NCBI GenBank assembly: GCA_037039685.1
Contig: JAWNGF010000002.1
Location: forward strand, 6,510,001-6,574,000
DNA length: 64,000 bases
Direction: 5' to 3'
Origin: Ceratobasidium sp. AG-K
Taxonomy: Eukaryota; Basidiomycota; Agaricomycetes; Cantharellales; Ceratobasidiaceae
In this document: piece after piece, positions 23,980-36,200 of the stretch
Layout: every line of letters begins with the position of its first letter
Numbering within the stretch: the stretch's first letter is position 1
Translations under genes and position numbers: made by a program
Notes under the pieces: model-generated
The model's input: the letters and a program-made list of their open reading frames with translations, nothing else
Database searches by the model: none
What the model was told of the DNA's origin: nothing

Positions 23980-26670
23980 ATGTTCAACGCATCGAGGGGA
24001 CAACTCTATGCCGGAAACTCCAATGGTTTCGGTATGCAGGGAAGCTTTGTCGAAGGTCCGCTAGGCGCCTCCACATTTGACGGACTTGATCCCTGGTCAG
24101 CCACGCCTTCCCCACCTCAATCGCACGTCGGCATTCCCCCGCCGCTCAATTCGGTCTTGGGTACGTCACGAGCCACCGGACGAGCCACAACAACTGACCC
24201 CACATTCTAGGTGACGCTACAATTCCAGAAATTTACCTTGGTGCCTATGCAGCGGTGGACCCAACGGCCTCGGGGGACACTTCGGTCAACGCGCTCCATC
24301 GTGTGCTCGCAACGACTAGTTTGCCCGCCGCTACTATTGAGCGTGTGAGTACATGATTTTATCCAGGATATCTCGACTGATCGTCTACTAGATTGTCAAT
24401 CTTGTGAGCACACGCCCTCGTGTCTCCCGCCTCGAATTCTTTGTCGCGCTTGCGCTGGCTGGACTCGCCCAATCAGGAAATGGTCCGTACTTGTCCTGTT
24501 TTACATAACCTCTCAATTTCTCAGACATCGACAACTATAGATGCAACTATCGAGCAAGTATCTCAAGCAGCGCAGCAAAACGCTCTTCCTTCGCCTTCAA
24601 TAGACCTTGCCCGGCTCGCGACGAGCACCTCGACACTCGGCTACTCCCCTACTCCTCCACCCCCCCTTCCTTCCTTTGACGCTCCACCACCACCCCGGCC
24701 ATCCTACCGAGAAGATGACCCATGGAGTACTGGTGCAGCTACTCGTCGTCAGACCGACCCGGACCCGTTTACGTCCACTTTCAATGCCCCACCCGGTAAT
24801 CCCCCTCCCGGTGCGGGTGCGTCTCTTCTTTCAACAGGACTTCCGACTGGATGGTGGCGAAGACAAGAGTCTGTTTCTATTGCCATTATACCCGAGAAGC
24901 AGGGGTTCTTGCTGAACCGGTATACACTCTACGCACTGCAAACTGGTGTAGGTTTCCAATGCTTTAAACTGCGATCGAGGTCTCACATTATTTGCTACAG
25001 CGTGGCCCTGAGGTGCAGAGACGATACTCCGAGTTTGCTTGGCTCTGGGACTGCCTCATTCGGAGGTATCCATTTAGAGTCATCCCGGGTCTTCCGCCCA
25101 AACGAATAGGTGGTGGGTATTTTGACACTAAACACTGTCGACCGAACACTTATATCATACGCCACCACAGCCGATGACCAATTTCTTGAAACACGAAGGT
25201 GAACGTCGACGTCGTTAGTTAATCGTACATCACGCTGAAAGCAACGACAGGAGAGGACTAATCCGATTCCTGAACTTTGTACTTAATCACCCGGTGCTCT
25301 CCCAGGATGGACTGCTCTCTGTATTTTTAACCGAGCCTCATTTGGACGTATGGAGAAAACAGGTGCGCCCTCGTTTCTAGCATTGGTCTCACTGGCTAAT
25401 TCCAACCGCGCATTCGATAGAATAGTATAACTCTTGAAGAAGAAAGCTTCTCCAAACGGGTCGAACGGGTCGAGGAGATGAGCGTTCCAAGTGACTGCGA
25501 GGAAAAGCTTCTGTGAGTCTCGTATATTACATGGTGGACTGGTTTATCCTGAACCGGGCAACAGGGCGGTACGAAAGAAGCTTCCTGGGTTGATTGATCA
25601 CTGGACTCGAGTGTCGGTCGTAGTGGAGAGGCTGGTTAAACGAAGAGAAGGCGCAGCGGTACGTGGATATATTGAATATCGTAAAATCTTATCTGACACT
25701 TGTGGGTACTCTCGGTAATTTACCAACACCGACCCGTCCCTCTCATAACTGCGACTCCTTGCTAAGGCCGACCTAACACGACTTACAATGACCCTTAACT
25801 CGCTTACCGAACACAACACATCTTGCTCGCTGCGCGGTGAATCAGAAGACTGCGACCTTTGTGCAGGTGTGCGAACAGGTGTGAACCGGCTGGCAAACAG
25901 GATAGGTGGTGTCGGTGAAGAAGTTGATGGCCGGGTGAGTTATTTGTCCTCCCCTGCTGACGTCCAAGTTGATGGAGCGGGGTTAGGCAAGAGTGTTGAA
26001 TACCAGCACGATGGAGGCAGTCAAGGTTCGTTCCCGCTATTTGTATGAGTTATGGACATTGAAACCGGCCGGATAGAGCCAAAGAGACCTGTACCTTGCT
26101 TTCCAAGCGCTATTTGTACGACAGGATAGGCTTGGGGGAGATGCTGTTGACAAACTCAAGAAACGGGTCGAAACTGCAGGGGCCAAGCATTTGGCAATTA
26201 TGGGTACCCTTGAGGGACTTCAACGTGAGTGCAGTAACCTCGGCCCGGTTTATCTGGCCGACTCACCAAACTGTTTCTCATCTTAGCGACGGCGAGAGCC
26301 AAAGCAGAAGTCGAGGCGGAAAAACTCCGAGGCTCCATTGAAAAAGACCAACATCAGATTCACGTTCTACTGAGCCGAAGGGTGTTTATTCAGTATTGGT
26401 GAGTCTGGCACCAAGGAATTACTAAGGTCGCCTAGCGCTAACCAACGAACTATTTGACAAAACGAACCCCGTTATCCCAACCTTCACCCCTACTCAACTT
26501 ATCCTTCTAGCATGTGGAATGAACTCCGAGTAGTTCTGCACAACCGGGAAAATGCGCTACTGGCACTGGCGGTGCAGGCATTTGCGCGAGAGGAGAGCGA
26601 GTATGCGGGGCGAGTGCGTGCAGCATGGAGCACCCTCGCAGATGAGGTCGATATAATGCCTTACGAATGA
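23980..26670 (+). CDS. MVP1: Sorting nexin MVP1 (PX-BAR protein)
   Basis: Fourteen exons join in frame to 625 residues: 23980-24160, 24211-24344, 24392-24482, 24541-24947, 25001-25112, 25171-25198, 25251-25362, 25421-25512, 25565-25658, 25767-25934, 25987-26025, 26077-26224, 26287-26398 and 26511-26670. An N-terminal region ([12 protein letters not shown], then [12 protein letters not shown]) resembles the EH-like segment of Mvp1. A Pro-rich linker follows. The PX domain (about 245-355) has the lipid-contact pattern [13 protein letters not shown] and GLPPKR, and the BAR-like helical region fills the rest, with [19 protein letters not shown] and DKLKKRVE. Mvp1/SNX8 binds phosphatidylinositol 3-phosphate on endosomes and forms recycling tubules for vacuolar protein sorting. 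All phases agree and the gene looks intact. The name rests on overall architecture and sequence character. Confidence 0.85.
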
Positions 26671-27363
26671 GGATGAGGAATGTCGTTGTTGGAGAGGGCG
26701 ATTGGAGCGCTCCAAGCGGAAGTCCTGCTGGGTGGAATGGTGGCAAATGGTGGTGTGTTTCTATAATGACGATTAATTTGGACACTAGGCAGTTTTGATA
26801 ATATGTTGTTTGTTGCCGACATAGTGTCCAATTAATGGGATGATGGTCAAGGATTCGTACTTAATCGGAGCGAAGATGCCAGAGCGACCACTAACCATTA
26901 ATGTCTTAAATAGACGGTGGAGGGTTAGCTAATCAGAGCTCGAGTTTAACGAGTGACGTTTAGGCTGGCGTGTTGCAAATCACATTGACAAATATGATAG
27001 CAATGGAAGTTATGGAACCCACTAGTCTAGGCTCCAGATGAGATCTTGGAGACTATCGGTTCAGGAAAAGTGGTTCAGGGCCGGTAATCAGCTGAAATTT
27101 CTGGGTAAAGGTGGATAATGAACATCTCCAGAGAATTCGGTTTAGGGTCAGATCAAAAGGGTAACAATGGGAGGTCCGAGATATTACAACAAGTGAGAGT
27201 GCAAGTACGATGATGAAAGCAAATAGGGAATAAGCAACGATTGGAGATGGGATAAAGGGATAAAGGAAGGAGTGCACGACTAAAGACGAGTAACCGCCTT
27301 CGAATCAAGAGGCATTCCTACATACACAATAAGTGACTAGGAAACCTGAGGTGGCTTGAGTCA
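26671..27363. other. Intergenic between convergent genes; no gene recognised
   Basis: Shared 3' flank of MVP1 and the DUF2015 gene. Only short antisense frames are present. Confidence 0.5.
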
Positions 27364-27807
27364 CTAACCGGTGTTAGGGTCGATGCCGTTAGCTGCCAGG
27401 TAGCGCTTATGCCTGATCAACCGAGCCTCATCAAAGCTGCGCAGCAACGTTAGCAATCCACGTTCGGCGCCCGGATACGTCTTACTCACCCGACTCGTTC
27501 CTCCTGCATGATCCTTCGCACTTCGGCCGCGCCAGCCTCGTCCAACCCTTGCCTAGAATCGCCAGCAAGGATGTTCATGCTCTCGATGTCGAAGTGAGCC
27601 GAGGTCAGACCAGCGTCGCGTTGGTCCTCAAATGAGGATAAGGGCATATAGTGTTGCATTCGGAGTGGAAGGCGAGGAGCAATGCTACGTCGGTGGTAAT
27701 ATGCCACTATTGCAGGTTGTTAGCGTTGATGGTAGTGATGGCCTAGGCGTCCACTCACCCATGAGAAGAAGAGTGAAGAATGAAACGAAGGAGAGGAGAT
27801 AATACAT
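27364..27807 (-). CDS. DUF2015 family small membrane-anchored protein
   Basis: Three exons join in frame to 112 residues: 27807-27759, 27706-27490 and 27436-27364. An N-terminal hydrophobic helix (MYYLLSFVSFFTLLLM) anchors the protein. The body has the family pattern SSFEDQRDAGLTSAHFD, NILAGDSRQGLD and RIMQEERVGFDEARL. DUF2015 proteins are short, conserved fungal proteins without an established activity. The length fits the family, and both splice phases agree. Confidence 0.85.
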
Positions 27808-28392
27808 ATTGGCTTGCGCTGCTGTTAGTTTCTCTTGCAAGATCAGGAGGCAAACGCTTACCGAGCTGCTAGCACTGCGCACAATATGGTGGCGGTTGAG
27901 TGTGGGATCGTAGGCTGACGTGATGAGGTGCTTGATTACCTCACCTGACCACGTGATGGATCGCAACCTCACCAGCATCGAAAGTACTTACTACTAGCGT
28001 TGTTCAAAGACACTTAGGAGACTGGCCCAAGAGAACTGACTCCAAATTCGTCAATATGCAACCTAATATATTTGATTCAGCGATATATGCGCACATATGT
28101 GTTGTCTAACCCATAAGCACAACAAGTACAGGAAGACGTTCCCACACAGATAGTGTAGTTAATATTTAAACCACAGGATACTTTGCAATTGCTAGAGAGA
28201 GAACTACCATAACACGATGCTGCCAAGTGATGGGTTGACCTCACGATAATGAACGAGCAACAAATCGCCCTCGCTCTATGATCCGTCTCCACATCTATTC
28301 ATAAGGCTCTGATGCTCGTAATGATTGATCCCAAGACAAAGTGTGATAAATACGCTGGGATCAATGGGCTCTCATACGCCTAAATCTGTAAA
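27808..28392. other. Intergenic; no gene recognised
   Basis: Promoter side of the DUF2015 gene and 3' flank of the CHAT pseudogene. No coherent coding sequence. Confidence 0.45.
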
Positions 28393-31010
28393 CTACACAC
28401 CCATAAATATAAAAGGTGCCCAACGCCTAATAGACAGGCCTTTTGTTCTCATCTTTTGCACTTCGTGATGCAATGCACTTGCCGCCTTACTCGAATCAAA
28501 GCCTTTCTCGGCAAACAAAATCTTTTAAAACTTTTCTGTGACCTCAGGGATATCTCGGTCCGATATGCTCCAAAGAGTTCCAATCACGCCTTGGAATACA
28601 GCAAACAAAAGACTAACTGCAATGCTCGCTGATTCATCCGCCCGGGTAGCTTCGCCTGTAGCCGTCTGACAAGCACTCAGGAACACCAATGCCCCATGAG
28701 GTATGTTCATTCCTATTATGCACCGTAGGTCAAGTCGCCCTTCATGTAAAAGCGAGTCGCTAGAAAGTGGATTTGCGGCGTCCTGCGTGCCGTGGCAAGC
28801 CGCGTAAATTATATTTGCTCCCAAGATCTCAGTACTCACACATTGAGTAGTGGCCTGCGAGTCTGAAAGGTGGCAAAACTCAAATTCTTGGCATGAGTCT
28901 GTCCGACTAGTTTCGCGGATTTTCGAGTCTCATCGATCGTTGCAGGCAGAGATGATTATTGCGGTGTGTGTGGTTGAGCAATCGCGAGAATCTTTAGCTT
29001 CGGCATTGGTGGATCTGAGTGAGATTTTTCGTATTTGAGAATACTGGCGAATGTGGGTACGTAAGAGGAAATAGTATATTGGCTTAAACTTTGCACAGGG
29101 TTTGTTAAATAGTCGGCTGCAGCATGAAATAGTGGTACAGGGTCGCTCGGCCAGTCGGAGACCAAATTAGCCTTTCTGGAGAATCTGTAGCCTGGTGTTG
29201 CAGCGGTTAAGATAACCAGCTTGTAAAATCTGAGCATACACCTACCTGCAACTTCAGAGAGGTGGTAAGCGGCTTGCAAACCATAGTCCATAGATAATTC
29301 AAAGAATTCTGAAGAACCTGCTCTACGCCAGTCGACAAGGGCTCAACCACCATATTACGTTGGGAACTAGGGTCCCCGGCAGCTCTTCCCTGTAATCCCG
29401 CGCCTACAAGAATTTTGCGTAATTTTGTTGCATACCGATTTATAACAGTGACCATACCCTGAGGCAGGGGCACGGCATGGACTGTTCCAGCTCAGATCAC
29501 AATCATGTCGGAATGCATCTCGCAAACGTTCACAACCGCAACTGTCCCAAATTCACTAGGATTGCTCAGGTTTTCATACCATGGAGAGCACATGGAATTC
29601 TCAATCCAGAGGAGTCGCACTTCGTCCGCCGTACTGCGCCATTGTTCCTCTGACCGACGGTAGCCTTGGGCCGCATACTCGCTTTCTATTGTTCTTTGCA
29701 TAGCCTTGGGTATGACCTGTACTGTGGGCTGAAATGCTCCTATATTTAAAATTTCAGCGTACTGAACTCGGTGATCTGCCAGGGCGGGCGCCACCGGACG
29801 GAGTGAGTCAATTGGACTACGAAAGTGCAGAATCTGTGCTCATACATGCCACCGTGAATGTTCAAGGAGCTCTAGTGATTTAGGACGGTCTTTGAGCTGG
29901 AGAGCAATAGCTGCAGCGCGCGGGCAAAGCATTTGAGTGTACTTGGCCAGCTGCTTATGCCGTGAGGGTACGCCAAGAGAAGCAGGTGCTAGCTGTGGGA
30001 GGGCATCAAGGGCCGCCTCTATCAGCCAGAGTGCTGGCATGTACATCTGAATGCCATAGCAAAGTTGGCAGACTCTGAGAGCCAGTTCAAATCTATAGTT
30101 CGAGGGACTGGTTTGATTTGTGAGGGCGGCTTGAGCGTGACTAATACATTCTTCGAGGTCCATGTTGACAAGAAATTCATTGAAGTACATTGGATAGAAT
30201 TGTGATAGGAGATGATGAAATTGGAAGCTTGTGGTCGTACAATGACCTTTGGAAGGCAACTTCTTGGTCAAAAGTCGGATGCCGTCTGTGAGCGAACTGC
30301 CTGTAGGCTCCTCAGCATCCCAAAGTTTTAGGAGAATTTCACCAAAGTTCAAAACATCCATAAGATGGCCGGGAGACGTTGGGAGACTGATAGTTATCAC
30401 TTCTCGATAGGTATTCGCGGCCTCCTCTAGCAGGTGCTGGTCGTTGTTGAAGGCATTGAGGCGTATGAGTAACCAGGCGTGTACCCTCTGAGCAGCTGTT
30501 TTGGCACGTGTGTTAACATTGGTCGAAGTCAGTACCTCGAGTATATAGGCGCGAGCCTTGTTCAAGATGTCAAGGCAAGCGTGGGTTTGGAGGTCTGTAT
30601 AATGCGAATGCAGCTTGAGCGCAGAGGCAAGCTGAATAAGAACCGTAATCCTTAACGGCTGTCTCTTACAGAGGTCGGCAACGAAGTCGGACGCTTGAGG
30701 CAGCACCGAGAGTGCGTGATGATCACATGAGCAACCTATCGAGGTGGAAAACCTACCAAGGTAGACAACCGATATGGATAGCCTCCACTGGTCATTGGGG
30801 TTTGGTTTACTGCGGCCATAATTAGTATAATTGCTCCATCTAGGCCACGTATTTTAAATGACTCCAGAGCGTTCTCTGGCCAATTGTCGCCAAGATTAGA
30901 CGGAAACAGTTGATACAAGAGATTGAGCTGGGACTTGCGTGGTATGCGATACTGGCTTATGAAGGTGGCACTATATCGATCAATAACCAAATCAATACAA
31001 AGCTGCAGTT
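28393..31010 (-). pseudogene. TPR/CHAT (caspase-like) protein, broken
   Basis: The N-terminal part is helical and repeat-like: 30,990-30,736 with YPYRLSTLVGFPP, then 289 codons to 29,840 with NKARAYILEVL and ELALRVCQLCYG. The C-terminal part is a CHAT peptidase domain with the catalytic His in AACHGTQD (about 28,800) and Cys in FLSACQTATG (about 28,675). Lesions are clear when read in the homologous frame. TGA at 29,842-29,840 lies between RWHV and AQILHFRSP. TAA at 28,958-28,956 lies between PHTPQ and SSLPATIDE. A one-base deletion in an A run near 28,922 changes frame between IDETR and KIRETSR. TAA at 28,527-28,525 lies between EVTEKF and KILFAEKG. TPR/CHAT proteins are expanded in Agaricomycetes and are related to caspases and separases; a role in immunity-like cell death is suggested for some relatives. 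Confidence 0.8.
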
Positions 31011-31150
31011 CTGCGTCATCTCTGATACCTCCGTGACAGTATATAAAATAGTCTCCATCCCTAAGTAGCTCTATTAATAGGTGTTTTGGTAATCACCGAG
31101 CCCGTGCAGAGCGTAGGGCCTGAGTAATCCAAAGAAGTCGCATGCCTAGA

Positions 31151-31586
31151 TGTTAGGCTCAATAATATATGCAACCCAAAGTGACAACATAACCCATGCG
31201 TCCAGCAATCGGACGACGCCAGTGATTTTCAACCCCGGTCGAACTGGCGATTTCGGCGAGTGTATTGGAGAGAGAGGCCTCAATCATCCGTGTGCTCGAC
31301 CTAATCTATTGAGATATTACCGAGAACGTCTCGCACTCAATGATCTTCTTAGCTAAGCCGCGCAGTGGAAGTAGGACTATAAGGATTATGTATTGTGCGA
31401 ATACGCAGTCGCTTTATATACACACATGAGTAGAACATGAGAGAACGATAAGAAAACAATTAGTAACACGCATACGTGTACTATCAGTCAGCACAGAAAT
31501 AATCAGTCAGCATATAGTGAGTCAATTCGCCACATTCGGTAGTAGGCGACGTGTACATTCGATTCGCATATTCCATTCGATTCACA
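31151..31586 (-). repeat. Probable 3' LTR of the Ty1/copia relic
   Basis: Directly after the copia stop and a purine-rich tract (minus-strand GTTGAGGGGGAG, about 31,591-31,602), a 436-bp block starts TGTGAATCG and ends CCTAACA, with a TATA-like TATATAAAG inside. No second copy is found near 49,740, so the ends rest on the TG...CA rule and position only. Confidence 0.4.
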
Positions 31587-31613
31587 ATACTCCCCCTCAA
31601 CAAGCCAGACGGT

Positions 31614-32814
31614 TTATTCGAGATTCATTTGCTTGAAACAGGCGTTAAGATCGTGATTCTCCTGTTCTCGGGGAAAATGGTCTCCAAGGGCCGTTTTCGA
31701 GGATAAATGATTAAGGCCCATATATGAATTAGCGAGGTACCAGTGCTGCGGGTCCGGGAGCGGTTTCGTAAACGCGTCGGCGAGGTTGTCTTTCGATGGA
31801 ATATAGCCAAGATTAATGAATCCTTGTCGATAATAGTCTCGGACGAAGTTATATCGAGTGGAAATGTGTTTGGCTCGAGATCGATGAGTGGGGCTGTTAA
31901 CATAGTCGATTGTGGCTTGATTGTCGATTAGGATAGTTGTTGGACGGGAAATATCGATTCCTAAGCCGTTTAGGAAATGTCGAAGCCAGAGGAATTCCTG
32001 AGTGGCGTGTGCAAGCGCATGAAATTCGGCTTCCATAGTCGAAATCGAAATAGTCTTCTGTTTCTTGGAAGACCACATAATCGGACCGCCTCCTAGCATA
32101 ACGATGCAGCCCGAAACCGAAAAAGATTCGTATTCGGAAGCGAAAGAAGCGTCTGTATAAGCGACTTCTTCAAAGGGTCCTCGGCCATAGTAAGTGATTC
32201 CTTTTGATGCAGTGCTGTTAAGATATCGGAAACAGCGCTTTAGTACACCAACATGAGTCTGGTTGTACTTGGCAGTGAATCGGGCTAGAAGGTTGACAAC
32301 AAAAGTGATATTGGGCCAACAACAGCGGGCTACCCAAAGTATGTGACCAATCATTGTTGCAAATGGATAGTTATCCCAGACATCAGAAGCAGGTTCAAGG
32401 GTTGGCGTGGTATGCAACATAGGGGAATGAGCATATTTGGCGTTACTAAGATCTGCAAGTGATACAATTTGCTTGATATATTGTTCCATGGAAATGGTAA
32501 GAGTCTTGGCTGTGCAATCTCAAATGATGTTCATGCCTAAAAATGATTTTGCTTCCCCTAGATCTTGGCAGTTGAAGAGTGACATAAGTTCGGATTTGAC
32601 TTGTTGCATATGGCCAGGGGTGCAAGTAATCATCAAAGTCATCAACATAGAATACTAGGATGGAAATGACGCCGTGTTGGTTACAGATAAAAATGGAAAT
32701 GTCGACAGGATTTTCCTTGTAACCAAGAGTTGCGATCTTCTCATTGTGAAATTGTTCCCATTGGTAACCAGACTGATGAGCACCATAAAGGGCTTTCTTG
32801 AGTTTCATCACTGT
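31614..32814 (-). pseudogene. Copia RT (C-terminal part) and RNase H
   Basis: KALYGAHQSGYQW and ILVFYVDD mark the end of the RT palm. RNase H follows with YTDASFASEYESF, TMEAEFHALAHA and IDNQATIDYV, and the normal copia C-terminal ending KHISTRYN and LADAFTKPLPDP. After YVDD an extra base shifts the frame near 32,630, where the expected TCTPGHMQQVKSELMSLF is read one base over. TGA at 32,522-32,520 interrupts the frame between FLGMNII and DCTAKTLTIS. This piece joins in frame with 47,178-47,022 across gypsy element 1. Confidence 0.85.
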
Positions 32815-32819
32815 GGGTC

Positions 32820-33237
32820 TGTCCCGACTTGGGTAAATCAGGTATATATAAAAAGGTTAAGGGGTTTGACTTAGACAAGTCTTAGAACCCAAGGAATAGT
32901 GATAGTCAGAGGATTTGATTGGGTAAGTCCTAGTGGAGAGGAGGTCAAGCCTTGTCGTTAACCGGCTTGACCTCTGGGTTTATATACATGAGAGAACCGT
33001 GCCATGTCATCATTTATCAGTGTGGGAAAGCCAAGTACAACCGATGATAAGCGAGATAAGAGACATGACTCGACATTCTGGAAGTTCCGGAAGCATCACC
33101 AATATCAAATGAAAAGACAAATACATCACATGATACAAGTTTAAGCGCCAGAGGACATTTGTACCAAAAAAGGAAAGTGTTCGGAAAAAAAGATATAAAA
33201 TCGGAATAAAATGTCTGAGCTTAGTCAGCTCATGACA
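32820..33237 (-). repeat. Element 1, 3' LTR
   Basis: 418 bp, the partner of 46,599-47,016. The sense strand has TATATAAA followed by an inverted repeat (AGGTCAAGCC ... GGCTTGACCT). Four of the five differences from the partner sit at ancestral CpG sites, including one site where one LTR reads TTGA and the other TCAA from an inferred TCGA. Confidence 0.92.
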
Positions 33238-33247
33238 TTACCCCCTC

Positions 33248-36200
33248 CTAAGGGCCTGGCGCGGTGGGGTGGAGTTTGTGAAATTTATCAACCAGTTCAG
33301 GAGCGTTCTTGAGATCTTCCTTTGACTGCCAAGAGTTGTCTGCATGAGAGTATCCTTTCCACTTAACGTAATAGTGGAGTTGACGGCGGATTTTCTTGGA
33401 ATTAAGGATCTCTTCGACTTCCCATTCTTCCTCTCCATCTTGTGTGACAATAGGAGGTGGTTGAGCGGGTTCGCAGCCGTGGGGATCAGAGTGGAATTTC
33501 TTGAGCAGCATGACGTGGAAGACAGGATGAACTTTCATTGATTTTGGTAATTCCAGTCTAAAGGCATGAGTTCCTACTTTTTCCATTACTTTGTAAGGGC
33601 CTAAAACTTTGTGGGAGAGTTTTACTGAAGGTCTGTCTGTGGAAATATTCTGATGATTAAGCCAGACTTTATCCCCCGGGTTTATCTCTTCTGGTTCTTT
33701 GGCTCCTTTATCAAAGTAGTATTTATAGGACTGATTTGCTAGGATGAGGGCAGCTTTGACTTTGTCATATCCTTTCAACAGGAATTCCGCATGGGCATCA
33801 GCTTCAGGAACAGTATAGTCTGATTCTTCCCCGATGTTCATTTTAGGGTTGAAACCCTGGCAGATTTGGAAAGGGGTTTTGCCAGTGGATGCTTGGATTC
33901 CATTGTTGTAAGCAAATTCTGCCATAGGGAGTAGGGCCACCCAGTCGTTTTGCCTATGGTTGACAAAAGCCCTGATAAAGATTTCAACAACTTGGTTTGC
34001 TCGTTCTGACTGTCCGTCTGTCCTTGGATGGTAGGCTGTGCTGAAGGTAGGTTTTACGTCCAACCGTTTGTACAGATGCCTAATGAACTTTGAGTTGAAA
34101 GTGGATCCTCTATCCGAGACTGTTGCTTTTGGGGTGCCGTGAAGTTTCCAAATGTTTGCAATGAAGATATTGGCTATGTCTACTGCTGTGGCCGTTGATT
34201 TGCAAGGGAGATAGTGTGCCATCTTGGAGAACCGATCTTCCACTGTCAAGATTGCGTCATATCCTTCTGATTCTGGGAGCCCTACAATCATGTCATAGGA
34301 GATCTCTTCCCAGGGTCTCTCGGGGATATGTAAAGGATGCAGTAGTCCTGTGGGGAGTTGGTTTGATGGTTTAGTTTGAATGCATGTTTCGCAGTGTGAC
34401 ACATAAGAGTTGACAAATTTCTTCATGGTTGGCCAGTAGTAAGTTCTTGAGACCAATTCTAATGTTCTTGCTTGTCCAGGATGCCCAGCTGTAATATTGT
34501 CATGGCGCGATTCCAATATCAGGTTTCTGATGGTTTCATCCTTGGGGACAAAGATCTTCCCTTTGAACATTAGGAGTCCTTCTCTGTATTCCCAATCTTT
34601 GACTTTTTCTCCGTTTCTCAGCTTATTGTGGGCTTCTTCTAATCTGGAATCTTCAAGGATTGCTTGTCTGATTAGATCGTTAATCTCCTGGTCAGGGGTA
34701 ATAGCCGAAATGAAAATGTCTGGTTTGAGGAGGACTTGGTTCTCTACCCCCCCCAAAGGTTCCAGGTCATATCGCCTTGAGAGAATGTCTGCTTTTTTGT
34801 TTTGGCTTCCTGGCCTGTACAAGATTTGGAAGTTGAAGTCTACCAAGAAATTCATCCAGCGGATTTGGCGTTGATTCAATTGTTTGGATGACAAGAAGTA
34901 TTCCAAATTTTTGTGATCTGTTATCACTTGAATGGCTTTTTCTGTGCCTTGAAGTAAGTGCTGCCATTCTTTGAAAGCTCTAATTATTGCCAATAGTTCT
35001 TTGTCAAAAATGTCATAGTTTTGCTCAGCCGGATTTAGTGATTTAGAAAGAAAAGCTACAGGGTGTAATTTCCCTTCTTCATCCTTCTGAGATAAAACTG
35101 CTCCTGTGGCAAATCCCGACGCATCTGTCTCGAGGAAAAATTCCTTATTCTGGTCGGGCTGCATCATTACAGGTGCCATTTTAAGAGCTTCTTTTAGTGC
35201 ATTCATGGCCTCTTGTTCTTTGCTTGTCCACTGCCACTTTTGGTCCTTCTTAAGTAGGTTGTACAGAGGTCTGGCTTTGCCAGCAAAGTCTTGAATGAAT
35301 CTTCGATAGAAATTGACGAATCCTAGGAATTCTTGAACTTGTTTGACATTTTTGGGAGCTTTCCAATTCATAGCCGCCGTGACCTTTTCCTGATCCGTTT
35401 TGATTCCTTTATTGGAAATGACCAATCCTACCCACTCCAGTTTGGTTTGGTGGAACTTGCATTTCCTCAATTTCGCGATCAGCTTGTGTTCCCTTAGTCT
35501 TCTTAGCACCTCTTTCACGTGTCCTGGATGATCTTCGACTCGTTTGGAAAAAACAAAGATATCATCAATGTATACGAGTACAAAAACCCCCATAATGTCC
35601 CTGAATATAGAGTTCATTAGGGACTGGAAGCTTGATGGGGCGTTTTTGAGACCAAAGGGCATGACTTTCCATTCGTACATGCCGTATTGAGTTTTGAATG
35701 CTGTTTTCCATTCATGGCCTGCTGCTATTTGGGTTTGATGGAATCCTTGTGCCAAATCTAGAGTGGTGCCAATGACGAATCCTTCCAGGGCCCTTAACCA
35801 TTGATCCAATAGAGGTATTCCACTTGCGTTGAATTTGCATAGCAAATTCACATATCTGTAGTCAACGCAAAAGCGTAATTCTGGGTTGTTTGGATCTTCT
35901 GGATGTGGTTTTTTGACAAACAGAACCGGGGAAGCCAAAGGAGACTTAGAAATCTGAATGTGTCCCCTTCGGATAAGGGTTTCTAGTACTTTCTTCATTT
36001 CTTTGTCTTCAGCTGGGGATGTTTTGTAAATAGGGCCATGCTTTGGTTTAGCTTCTGGTAGGAGGTCGAGCGTAATGTCAGTTGGCCTGTGAGGTGGGAG
36101 TTCCTCTAATCTGGACTCGTCGAACACATCTGCGAACTCTTTGTATTCCTCTGGTAATGTGGTTTCTGCTGCAATTTGGAGCGTAGATGGGACTTCTAGG

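Noticed and set aside
29803..29842. A 29-nt intron (GTATGAGC...CGTAG) to skip the TGA in the CHAT gene
   Set aside because: Too short for the ~50-nt introns here, and the bypassed codons (AQILHFRSP) match the expected family text.
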